This document shows, piece after piece, positions 1-5,631 of a DNA stretch of 5,631 nt. Positions within the stretch are counted from its first letter, which is position 1. Each line of letters starts with the position of its first letter. The DNA is from Thermoleophilaceae bacterium (GTDB lineage Bacteria > Actinomycetota > Thermoleophilia > Solirubrobacterales > Thermoleophilaceae): NCBI GenBank assembly GCA_013696905.1, contig JACCXP010000391.1, positions 1 through 5,631 on the forward strand, in the 5' to 3' direction. Below the pieces are notes generated by a model, which did no database searches, had not been told where the DNA came from, and worked only from the letters and a program-made list of their open reading frames with translations. The position numbers and the translations under genes are program-made.

Positions 1-984
1 CGCGACAAGGGCGCGATGCGCGCGGCGCTCGAGGCGGCGGGCGTGCCCCAGCCGGCCTACCGCCTGGTCGCGCCCACCGACGACGTCGCCACGCTGGCCC
101 TGAAGGTCGGGCTTCCGTGTGTGGTGAAGCCGCTCGCCCTCTCCGCCAGTCGTGGCGTGATCCGGGCCGACTCGCCCGCGGGCGCAGCGGCGGTGGCCGA
201 GCGCGTGCGCGCGATCCTCGCCGAGGCGGGTGAGCCGGCCGACGCGGCGCTGCTCGTCGAGCGCTACCTGCCGGGGGAGGAGGTCGCGATCGAGGGCCTG
301 CTGCGGGGCGGGCGGCTCGAGCTGCTCGCGCTGTTCGACAAGCCCGATCCGCTCGAGGGGCCCTACTTCGAGGAGACGCTGTTCGTGACCCCCTCGCGCC
401 ACCCTGTGGGCCTGCAGGAGGAGCTGTGCGTCGCCGCGGGGCGTGCTGCCGCGGCGCTCGGGCTGACGGAGGGCCCGGTACATGCAGAGCTGCGCACCGA
501 CGGCGAGCGCGTGTGGGTGCTCGAGCTGGCCGCCCGCTCGATCGGTGGGCTGTGCTCGCGCGCGCTGCGCTTCGGCGTCGGGGTGACGCTCGAGGAGCTG
601 ATCCTGCGCCACGCGCTCGGCCTCGAGCTCGGGGACGTGACGCGCGAGCGGCCGGCCGCGGGCGTGATGATGCTGCCGATCCCGCGGGCAGGCGTGCTCG
701 AGCGGGTGGGCGGCCAGGAGGAGGCGCGCGCGGTCGAGGGAATCGAGGACCTCGTGATCTCGGTCGCGTCCGGGCGCCCGGTGCGCCCGCTGCCCGAGGG
801 CGATCGCTACCTCGGCTTCCTGTTCGCGCGCGCCGAGACGCCGGAGCAGGTCGAGCGCGCGCTGCGCGAGGCGCACGGGCGGCTCGAGGTTGCGATCGGC
901 GCGCCTCGAGCGCAATCGCCGGCCGCGTCCGTCGGAGCGGACGTGCTGAGCTCGACGGGCGGGACCCCGCGGCGCGCGCAGTAG
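1..984 (+). CDS. ATP-grasp domain ligase, 5'-truncated by the window
   Basis: The frame is already open at base 1 (Arg-Asp-Lys-Gly-Ala before the Met at 16). That stretch plus MRAALEAAGVPQP is the usual DK..MR..L..AGVP segment that leads into an ATP-grasp domain, so the Met at 16 is internal and the N-terminal pre-ATP-grasp domain lies upstream of the window. 327 codons are visible, ending at TAG 982-984. Counting from base 1, CVVKP (40-44) holds the nucleotide-binding Lys43, SASRGV (48-53) is the glycine/serine loop, and EEVAIEGLL (93-101) and ALFDKPDP (110-117) are core strands. HAELRTDG (161-168) and VLELAARSIGG (173-183) carry the metal/ATP ligands Glu163, Glu175 and Arg179. Family enzymes activate a carboxylate as acyl-phosphate for attack by an amine or thiol; many actinobacterial members of this subtype join amino acids or act in natural-product pathways. 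The substrate cannot be read here. It lies 14 nt before the radical SAM selenoprotein gene, suggesting an operon and a shared pathway. ATP-grasp assignment is firm; the role is unknown. Confidence 0.9.
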   Translation, partial: RDKGAMRAALEAAGVPQPAYRLVAPTDDVATLALKVGLPCVVKPLALSASRGVIRADSPAGAAAVAERVRAILAEAGEPADAALLVERYLPGEEVAIEGLLRGGRLELLALFDKPDPLEGPYFEETLFVTPSRHPVGLQEELCVAAGRAAAALGLTEGPVHAELRTDGERVWVLELAARSIGGLCSRALRFGVGVTLEELILRHALGLELGDVTRERPAAGVMMLPIPRAGVLERVGGQEEARAVEGIEDLVISVASGRPVRPLPEGDRYLGFLFARAETPEQVERALREAHGRLEVAIGAPRAQSPAASVGADVLSSTGGTPRRAQ

Positions 985-998
985 CCTCGACCGTCGTC

Positions 999-2393
999 AT
1001 GCGCGTCCTCCTCGTCTCCTCCTACGAGCTCGGCCACCAGCCGCTGCACGTGGCCTCGCCGGCCGCCGCGCTGCGCACGGCAGGGCACGAGGTGCGCTGC
1101 CTCGATCTGTCGGTCGAGGCGTGGGACCCGAGCCTCGTCGCATGGGCGGGCGCCGTCGGCTTCTCGGTGCCGATGCACACGGCGATGCGGCTCGCGATGC
1201 GCGCGGCGGCGGCCGTTCGGGAGCTGCGGCCGGAGCTGCCGGTGTGCTTCTACGGCCTCTACGCCCCGGTCAGCCGCGACCTCACGGTGGGGCGGCTCGC
1301 CGACATCGCGCTGGCCGGTGAGTACGAGCCGGCGCTGGTGCGCTGGGTGGGCAGCCTGGATGCCGGCGATCAGCCTCGCGTGGAGGCGCTGATACAGCTC
1401 GACCGCGGCAGCTTCGACGTTCCCGCGCGCGCCCTGCTGCCCCCGCTCGAGCGCTACGCGCACCTGGCGATCGACGGCGAGGAGCGCCTCGTCGGCTATG
1501 TGGAGGCGAGCCACGGCTGCGTGCACCGCTGCCGCCACTGCCCGGTGCCCACGGTCTACGACGGGCGGATCCGCGTCGTCGAGCGCGACACAGTGCTCGC
1601 CGACGTCGCCCAGCTGGTCGAGCTCGGTGCACGCCACATCACCTTCGGCGACCCCGACTTCCTGAACGGCCGCCGCCACTCCCTCGCGGTGGCGGCCACG
1701 ATGCATGAGCGCTTCCCGCGGCTCACCTTCGACTGCACGACGAAGGTCGAGCATGTGCTCGAGCACGCGGATGTCTGGGCCGAGCTGAGCGAGGCGGGCT
1801 GCCTGTTCGTGGTCTGCGCGCTCGAGACCGTGAACGACGACATCCTCGAGCGCCTCGACAAGGGCCACACGACGCAGGAGGCCACGGAGGCGATCGCGCT
1901 GCTGCGCGCCAACGGGATCGAGGTGCGCCCGTCGTTCATGCCGTTCACGCCGTGGACGAGCCCCGGCGACGTGCTCGACATCCTCGACTTCGTCGCTGAG
2001 CACGACATGGTCGGAAACGTCGACCCCGTGCAGTACGCGATCCGGCTGCTCCTGCCCGAGGGCTCGCTGCTGCTCGAGCAAGGCGACATGGCCGAGCACC
2101 TCGGGCCCTACGACGCCCGGGCGCTAACGCACACCTGGACGGCGGCCGACCGGCGCGCGGACGAGCTGCAGCGGCGGATCTCGCGCATCGTCGAGCGCGC
2201 CGGCGCAGACGACGAGCCCGCGGGAGAGACGTTTGCGCACGTGCGCGAAACCGTGCTCGAGTACGTGCCCGAGCGCGCCGGCGCGGGCCAGGTCCTCGCC
2301 GGATCGGTGGAGGGGAGGCCACGGCTGACCGAGCCATGGTTCTGCTGAGCGGAGCCGACCGAGGGCCAGTTCGGCTCTCTCACGACCGCGTAG
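999..2393 (+). CDS. CUAEP-tail radical SAM selenoprotein (TGA 2346-2348 read as Sec)
   Basis: 464 residues from ATG 999 (MRVLLVSSYELGHQP, a natural start for this fold) to TAG 2391-2393, with Sec450 encoded by the in-frame TGA. Residues 1-115 form a Rossmann-like domain resembling the cobalamin-binding domain of B12-type radical SAM enzymes, but the DxHxxG cobalamin motif is absent. The radical SAM core follows: HGCVHRCRHC holds Cys174, Cys178 and Cys181 (CX3CX2C), which bind the [4Fe-4S] cluster that cleaves S-adenosylmethionine. FGDPDFL (216-222) and CALETVNDD (273-281) fit later barrel strands. The C-terminus is ...EPWFC-U-AEP-TEGQFGSLTTA. Cys-Sec-Ala-Glu-Pro is the defining tail of the CUAEP/CCAEP-tail radical SAM (seleno)protein family, in which some members carry Cys in place of Sec. 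That match in the codons directly after TGA is why I do not end the gene at 2348 (449 aa). A SECIS-like hairpin follows. Adjacent Cys449-Sec450 could form a selenylsulfide. The reaction is unknown to me. No clear ribosome-binding site precedes the ATG; coupling to the ATP-grasp gene 14 nt upstream is plausible. Confidence 0.92.
2346..2348 (+). other. Selenocysteine codon (UGA recoding site, Sec450)
   Basis: TGA lies in the radical SAM frame, directly after TGC (Cys449), and is followed by GCG GAG CCG (Ala-Glu-Pro). The frame stays open for 14 codons after it, then reaches TAG at 2391. The CUAEP motif gives direct family support for Sec. A general reassignment of TGA is unlikely, because the other frames contain no in-frame TGA and Trp is written TGG here (for example 2337-2339). 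Recoding needs SelA, SelB, SelC and SelD, none of which is in the window, so their presence elsewhere in the genome is assumed. Confidence 0.9.
2361..2379 (+). promoter_or_regulatory. Candidate bacterial SECIS hairpin
   Basis: GAGGGCC (2361-2367) pairs with GGCTCTC (2373-2379): seven pairs, one of them a G-U wobble (2364/2376). The loop is AGUUC (2368-2372). Nineteen bases separate the TGA from the loop, and the loop has G in its second position followed by U. This agrees with the general bacterial SECIS pattern (a stem-loop shortly after UGA with a G early in the apical loop) and resembles the G-U contact in the E. coli fdhF loop. No 5'-side bulged U like that of fdhF is evident. A competing fold exists: GAGCCGA (2352-2358) with TCGGCTC (2371-2377), seven perfect pairs around a 12-nt loop that starts only 10 nt after the UGA. 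The two folds exclude each other. The element lies inside the coding sequence and would be bound by SelB. The folds were paired by hand; no energies were computed. Confidence 0.7.
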
Positions 2394-2400
2394 CACCGCG

Positions 2401-3171
2401 ATGCCCTCGTCGCGCAGGCTCGTGATCGGGCTCGGCCTCGTGACCGCCGGACTGGTCGCGCTGCTGCTCTTGGAGGCCGTGGTGGCCTCGCGCGGCCGCC
2501 GCGAGCCGTTCGAGAATCCCTCGCGCGCGCCGCGCGAGCTGGGGCAGGCCGGCCCGGAGCTGACCTACGTGGTGCTCGGCGACTCGACCGCCGCCGGCCA
2601 GGGCGGCGAGTACGAGCGTGGCATCGCGGTCTCGACCGCCCGCCACCTGGCCGGCCGCGGGCGGCGCGTGCGGCTCGTGAACGTGTCGGTGTCGGGGGCG
2701 AAGGCCGAGCAGGTAGCGGCGCAACAGCTCGCAGCGGCCACGCGGCTTCGCCCCGACGTCGTGCTGATCGCGGTCGGGGCGAACGACGTGATCCGCCTCA
2801 GCGGGCGCCGGACGGTGCGAGCCGCCGTCGAGTCGATCGTCGAGGGGCTCGTCGCGGCGCGCTGCGAGGTGAAGATCGTGCTCACAGGCGCGCCCGACAT
2901 GGGAGCGATCCCGCGCTTCGCCCAGCCGCTGCGATGGGTCGCAGGAGCGCGCACGAAGCAGCTCAACGGCGTCTTCGACACGGTCGTGCGCGAGCGCGGG
3001 CTCACACTCGCCCCGATCGCGGCCGAGACCGGCCCGTTGTTTCGCCGCGACCGCACGTTGTTCGCCGGCGACCGCTTCCACCCGAGCGACCGCGGCTACG
3101 CGACCTGGTCGCCCGTGCTCACGCGCTCGCTGGACGAGGCTCTGGCCGCGCAGCCGAGCCACTGTGGTTAG
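2401..3171 (+). CDS. Membrane-anchored SGNH/GDSL-type hydrolase
   Basis: 256 residues. All four SGNH blocks are visible: GDST with nucleophile Ser62 (block I), the oxyanion-hole Gly99 in NVSVSGA (block II), Asn128 in VGAND (block III), and Asp224/His227 in DRFHPSD (block V), so the catalytic Ser-His-Asp set is intact. Family members are esterases, lipases, thioesterases or carbohydrate deacetylases; the substrate is not readable. Residues 7-29 are hydrophobic after an Arg-Arg pair, with no clear signal-peptidase site, so I infer an N-terminal anchor and a catalytic domain outside the membrane. A short polar, Arg-rich and Pro-containing linker (30-53) joins them. ATG 2401 is chosen because the anchor starts right after it. 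No good Shine-Dalgarno sequence is seen, and the start lies 7 nt after TAG 2391-2393, so translation may depend on coupling to the selenoprotein frame. A link to the radical SAM pathway is possible but unproven. Confidence 0.9.
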   Translation: MPSSRRLVIGLGLVTAGLVALLLLEAVVASRGRREPFENPSRAPRELGQAGPELTYVVLGDSTAAGQGGEYERGIAVSTARHLAGRGRRVRLVNVSVSGAKAEQVAAQQLAAATRLRPDVVLIAVGANDVIRLSGRRTVRAAVESIVEGLVAARCEVKIVLTGAPDMGAIPRFAQPLRWVAGARTKQLNGVFDTVVRERGLTLAPIAAETGPLFRRDRTLFAGDRFHPSDRGYATWSPVLTRSLDEALAAQPSHCG

Positions 3172-3224
3172 CCTTCGCGACGATCGACTCGCTCCCCGCA
3201 CCCTCGCCGGTCATCGACGCCTCC

Positions 3225-3230
3225 GGGGAG
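3225..3230 (+). promoter_or_regulatory. Likely ribosome-binding site for the LhgO gene
   Basis: GGGGAG lies 9 nt before the in-frame GTG at 3240. It is the main reason for choosing that start, because no in-frame ATG, GTG or TTG occurs between 2934 and 3240. Purine runs are common in DNA this GC-rich, so chance is a real alternative. Confidence 0.5.
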
Positions 3231-3239
3231 TGCGATGTC

Positions 3240-4454
3240 GTGGTGGTAGGCGCGGGCATCCTCGGCCTGGCCGTCGCTCGCGAGCTGACGCTGCGCCACC
3301 CCGGTCGCTCGCTGACCGTGCTCGAACGCGAGACCGAGGTCGGCACGCACCAGACGGGCCACAACTCCGGTGTCGTGCACGCCGGCATCTACTACGAGCC
3401 GGGGTCGCTCAAGGCGCAGCTGTGCGTCGAGGGCGCGCGACGGCTGTATGACTACTGCGACGAGCGTGGGCTCGCCGCCGAGCGCTGCGGCAAGGTGATC
3501 GTCGCCACCCATCCCGGCGAGCTCGCGCGCCTCGACGACCTCGAGCGCCGTGGACGGGCGAACGGCGTGCCCGGGCTCGTGCGGCTCGGGACCGACGAGC
3601 TGGCGGGAATCGAGCCCCACGTGCGCGGCGTCGCCGCGCTCCACTCGCCCGCCACCGGGATCGTCGACTACGCCGCCGTGGCGCGCTCGCTCGCCGCCGA
3701 CGTCGAGGCCTCGGGCGGCGAAGTGGCGACCGGCTGCGGGATCACCGGCATCGCGAGGGCGGGCGGGCGGATGGCGCTGCGACACGCCCGCGGTGAGATC
3801 CGTCCCCGTCATGCGATCTTCTGCGCCGGGGCGTGGGCCGACCGGCTCGCCGTCGCCGCCGGCGCGCCGGCTGACCCGCGCATCGTGCCTTTTCGGGGCG
3901 CCTACGGGCGGTTGCGCCCCGAGCGCCGCCACCTCGTGCGCTCGCTCGTCTACCCGGTGCCCGACCCGGGGCTGCCCTTCCTCGGCGTGCACCTCACACG
4001 CCACGTGGACGGAGAGGTGCTGGTGGGCCCGACGGCGCTGATCGCCGGAGGCCCGGATGCCTACGTCCTCCGGCGAGTCAGCCGCCCGGAGCTTCGCCGA
4101 CTGATCGAATGGCCGGGCACGTGGCGGATGGCGCGGCGCTTCTGGCGCACGGGCGTGACCGAGGTCCACCACGCCGTCAGCCGCCGAGCATTCGCGGCGG
4201 CGGCGCGCCGCTTCGTGCCCGAGCTCGAGAGCGGCGACGTGCTGGCCGCCTTCGCCGGGGTGCGCGCCCAGGCGCTCGGCCGTGACGGCGCGCTCGTGGA
4301 CGACTTCGTCTTCTCGGAGACCGGCCCCGCGCTGCACGTGCGAAACGCGCCCTCGCCCGGGGCCACCTCGTCGCTCGCGATCGCCCGGCTCGTGGCCGAC
4401 CGCGCCGAGCGGGCATTCGGCCTTGGCCGGTTCGCTCGCAGGGAGAACGGGTAG
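3240..4454 (+). CDS. lhgO: L-2-hydroxyglutarate oxidase, FAD-dependent
   Basis: Oxidises L-2-hydroxyglutarate to 2-oxoglutarate using FAD; in E. coli LhgO (YgaF) electrons go to the membrane quinone pool. It removes a wasteful by-product of central metabolism. From GTG 3240 it is 404 residues, slightly shorter than E. coli LhgO (about 420). Seen: GAGILG (4-9), the FAD dinucleotide loop; THQTGHNSGVVHAGIYY (36-52), the most characteristic LhgO block; PFRGAYGRL (217-225); YPVPDPGLPFLGVHLTRH (238-255); FAGVRAQALGRDG (338-350); and NAPSPGATSSLAIA (369-382). These follow the E. coli protein block for block as I remember it. The start is odd. Homologues usually begin about five residues before the Gly loop, but there is no ATG, GTG or TTG there, and GTG 3240 leaves only Met-Val-Val before it. 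The frame is open back to 2934 inside the SGNH gene, so a non-AUG start (for example CTG 3162) or a sequence error is possible. Bases 3172-3239 are therefore a short gap or an N-terminal extension. The end is TAG 4452-4454. Confidence 0.92.
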   Translation: MVVGAGILGLAVARELTLRHPGRSLTVLERETEVGTHQTGHNSGVVHAGIYYEPGSLKAQLCVEGARRLYDYCDERGLAAERCGKVIVATHPGELARLDDLERRGRANGVPGLVRLGTDELAGIEPHVRGVAALHSPATGIVDYAAVARSLAADVEASGGEVATGCGITGIARAGGRMALRHARGEIRPRHAIFCAGAWADRLAVAAGAPADPRIVPFRGAYGRLRPERRHLVRSLVYPVPDPGLPFLGVHLTRHVDGEVLVGPTALIAGGPDAYVLRRVSRPELRRLIEWPGTWRMARRFWRTGVTEVHHAVSRRAFAAAARRFVPELESGDVLAAFAGVRAQALGRDGALVDDFVFSETGPALHVRNAPSPGATSSLAIARLVADRAERAFGLGRFARRENG

Positions 4455-4457
4455 GAG
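4453..4457 (+). promoter_or_regulatory. Ribosome-binding site of the kinase gene
   Basis: AGGAG overlaps the LhgO stop codon (TAG 4452-4454) and lies 8 nt before GTG 4466. This is near-ideal spacing, fixes the kinase start and implies coupled translation of the two genes. Confidence 0.75.
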
Positions 4458-4465
4458 CGGCTCCC

Positions 4466-5631
4466 GTGGCCACTCGAGAGGGGACGCTCTTCGCCGGGCG
4501 CTACAGGGTGCGGCGCCGGCTCGGATCGGGTGCGATGGCCACCGTCTTCCTGGCGGAGGACGAGCGGCTGCGGCGCGACGTCGCCGTCAAGCGATTGCAC
4601 GCGGGCTCGTCCGAGGACGTGGCACATCGCTTCGACCGCGAGGCTCGCCTGGGCGCCTCGCTCAATCACCCGAACATCGTCTCGATCTACGACGTCGTCA
4701 CCGAGCACGACGACGTCCTGATCGTGATGGAGTACGTCAAGGGCTGGACTTTGGCGAGCTCGATGGCGCGCGGCACGCTCCAGCGCGAGCGCGCGCTCGA
4801 GATCCTGACCGGCGTGGCGGCGGCGCTCGACCACGCGCACGACCACGGCGTGATTCACCGCGACGTGAAGCCGGCGAACGTGCTCCTGCGCACCGACGGC
4901 TTCGCGAAGCTCGCGGACCTCGGGATCGCGACCGCGGCGCACGCGACTCGGATCACCCGTGCCGGAAGCGTGCTCGGCACGCCGGCATACATGGCGCCCG
5001 AACAGCTCGCCGGGGGCGAGATCACGGCGGCGGTCGACGTCTACGCGCTGGCGGCGGTGGCGTATGAGGTGCTCTCCGGCCAGAAGGCACGCCAGGGGCG
5101 CACGCCGCTCGAGATCGCCCACAAGGTCGCCACCGAGCCACCGCCCGACCTGCGCGGGGCGTGGCCGGAGGCTCCGATGGCCGTCGCGATCGCCCTCAAG
5201 AGCGGCATGGCCCGCGACCCGTCGGAGCGCCCGCGCTCTGCACGCGTGCTGGTGCGGGCGCTCGAGGTCGCGGCGCAGGTGCCCGACTCGCCGGCGGCGG
5301 TGCGGCCGGAGCCTCCGGCGGCGCTGATCGGGGCCGACGACGTCGACGACAAGGGATCGCTGAAGGCACCAGCGTCCGAGCAGGAGGCGGCAGTCGCCTC
5401 CGCGCCCAAGGCGGACGAGAGGGCAGCGGTCTCGCCGCCGCTCGAGCCGCCGCCCGAGGAACCGCCGTCCGACCTGCCGCCGCCCGAGCAGCCTCCATCC
5501 GAGCGTGTGACGACGCCATACCGAGTCGCGCCGCGCCCTCCGCCGCGCCGCATCGCGATGCCGACGGGTCCTCCGCCCCGGCGCCGGCGCTCGCGAGGAG
5601 GGTGGCTTGCGGTCGCCGCGCTGCTCGTGGC
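4466..5631 (+). CDS. Hanks-type serine/threonine protein kinase, 3'-truncated by the window
   Basis: 388 complete codons are visible from GTG 4466, chosen for its AGGAG and because FAGRYRVRRRLGSG is the usual entry to a PknB-like kinase domain. Catalytic elements: the Gly-rich loop LGSGAMATVFLA (19-30, with Ala for the third Gly, a common actinobacterial form), Lys42 in VAVKRL, helix-C Glu59, HRDVKPAN (131-138) with catalytic Asp133, Lys135 and Asn138, DLG (151-153) in place of DFG with metal-binding Asp151, Thr/Ser-rich activation loop (161-172), APE (177-179), Asp191 and the subdomain XI Arg255. The kinase should be active. Residues 275-375 are a low-complexity linker rich in Pro, Glu and Ala. 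Arg-rich residues 372-377 are followed by GGWLAVAALLV, the start of a membrane helix where the window ends; an extracellular domain may follow. The cytoplasmic kinase would phosphorylate Ser/Thr on itself and other proteins. No sensor domain is visible, so the signal is unknown, and nothing links it to the selenoprotein. Confidence 0.95.
   Translation, partial: MATREGTLFAGRYRVRRRLGSGAMATVFLAEDERLRRDVAVKRLHAGSSEDVAHRFDREARLGASLNHPNIVSIYDVVTEHDDVLIVMEYVKGWTLASSMARGTLQRERALEILTGVAAALDHAHDHGVIHRDVKPANVLLRTDGFAKLADLGIATAAHATRITRAGSVLGTPAYMAPEQLAGGEITAAVDVYALAAVAYEVLSGQKARQGRTPLEIAHKVATEPPPDLRGAWPEAPMAVAIALKSGMARDPSERPRSARVLVRALEVAAQVPDSPAAVRPEPPAALIGADDVDDKGSLKAPASEQEAAVASAPKADERAAVSPPLEPPPEEPPSDLPPPEQPPSERVTTPYRVAPRPPPRRIAMPTGPPPRRRRSRGGWLAVAALLV

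Noticed and set aside
426..998. Upstream extension of the radical SAM frame to an ATG at 426
   Set aside because: This part overlaps the well-supported ATP-grasp gene and reads as Arg/Ala-rich frame-shifted protein. The conserved N-terminus begins at ATG 999.
807..2099. 430-codon open frame on the - strand
   Set aside because: It is antisense to the radical SAM gene, has His/Arg/Val-rich composition typical of high-GC shadows, and shows no domain motif.
2346..2348. TGA as a true stop, or as Trp by code reassignment
   Set aside because: The following Ala-Glu-Pro completes the family's CUAEP signature, which a chance stop would not explain. Trp is written TGG here and no other in-frame TGA occurs in the recognised genes.
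2352..2377. Rho-independent terminator after the radical SAM gene
   Set aside because: The inverted repeat is not followed by a T-run, and the next gene starts closely downstream. Its position after the in-frame TGA fits a SECIS region better.
2380..3201. 273-codon open frame on the - strand
   Set aside because: It is antisense to the SGNH hydrolase, whose four catalytic blocks are intact.
3168..4337. 389-codon open frame on the - strand
   Set aside because: It is antisense to lhgO with shadow-like composition and no motifs; lhgO is conserved block by block on the + strand.
4061..5122. 353-codon open frame on the - strand
   Set aside because: It spans the lhgO end and the kinase catalytic core in antisense, and shows no recognisable motif.

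Overview
The window is very GC-rich, with strong G/C preference at third codon positions. It carries five genes, all on the + strand and tightly packed, in the style of a high-GC actinobacterium. A Thermoleophilia/Solirubrobacterales-like lineage is my guess from codon use and protein style; I could not test it. Both ends cut through genes.

Layout: (1) 1-984, the C-terminal part of an ATP-grasp ligase. (2) 999-2393, a radical SAM protein whose reading frame meets TGA at 2346-2348. The next codons read Ala-Glu-Pro, so the protein spells Cys-Sec-Ala-Glu-Pro and runs on to TAG at 2391-2393. This is the signature tail of the CUAEP/CCAEP-tail radical SAM (seleno)protein family, so the TGA is called as selenocysteine, not stop. 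A hairpin at the right distance downstream (2361-2379, loop AGUUC) is a candidate bacterial SECIS. (3) 2401-3171, a membrane-anchored SGNH/GDSL hydrolase starting 7 nt after that TAG. (4) About 3240-4454, an FAD-dependent L-2-hydroxyglutarate oxidase (LhgO) with an unusual start region. (5) 4466-5631, a Hanks-type Ser/Thr protein kinase with a Pro-rich juxtamembrane linker, cut off at the start of its membrane helix.

How they fit together: the ATP-grasp and radical SAM genes are 14 nt apart and probably form a functional pair, ligase plus radical enzyme, with unknown substrate. The SGNH gene follows closely enough to be translationally coupled to the selenoprotein's true stop. LhgO (metabolite repair) and the kinase (signalling) look like unrelated genes that share the transcription direction, possibly the same transcript. 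I see no tRNA, rRNA, CRISPR array, insertion sequence or convincing terminator. No gene-free stretch exceeds 70 nt.

The main point for a reader: a standard gene caller would end the radical SAM gene at 2348 with ...Trp-Phe-Cys and lose the selenocysteine and the 14 residues after it, which include the family's defining motif.
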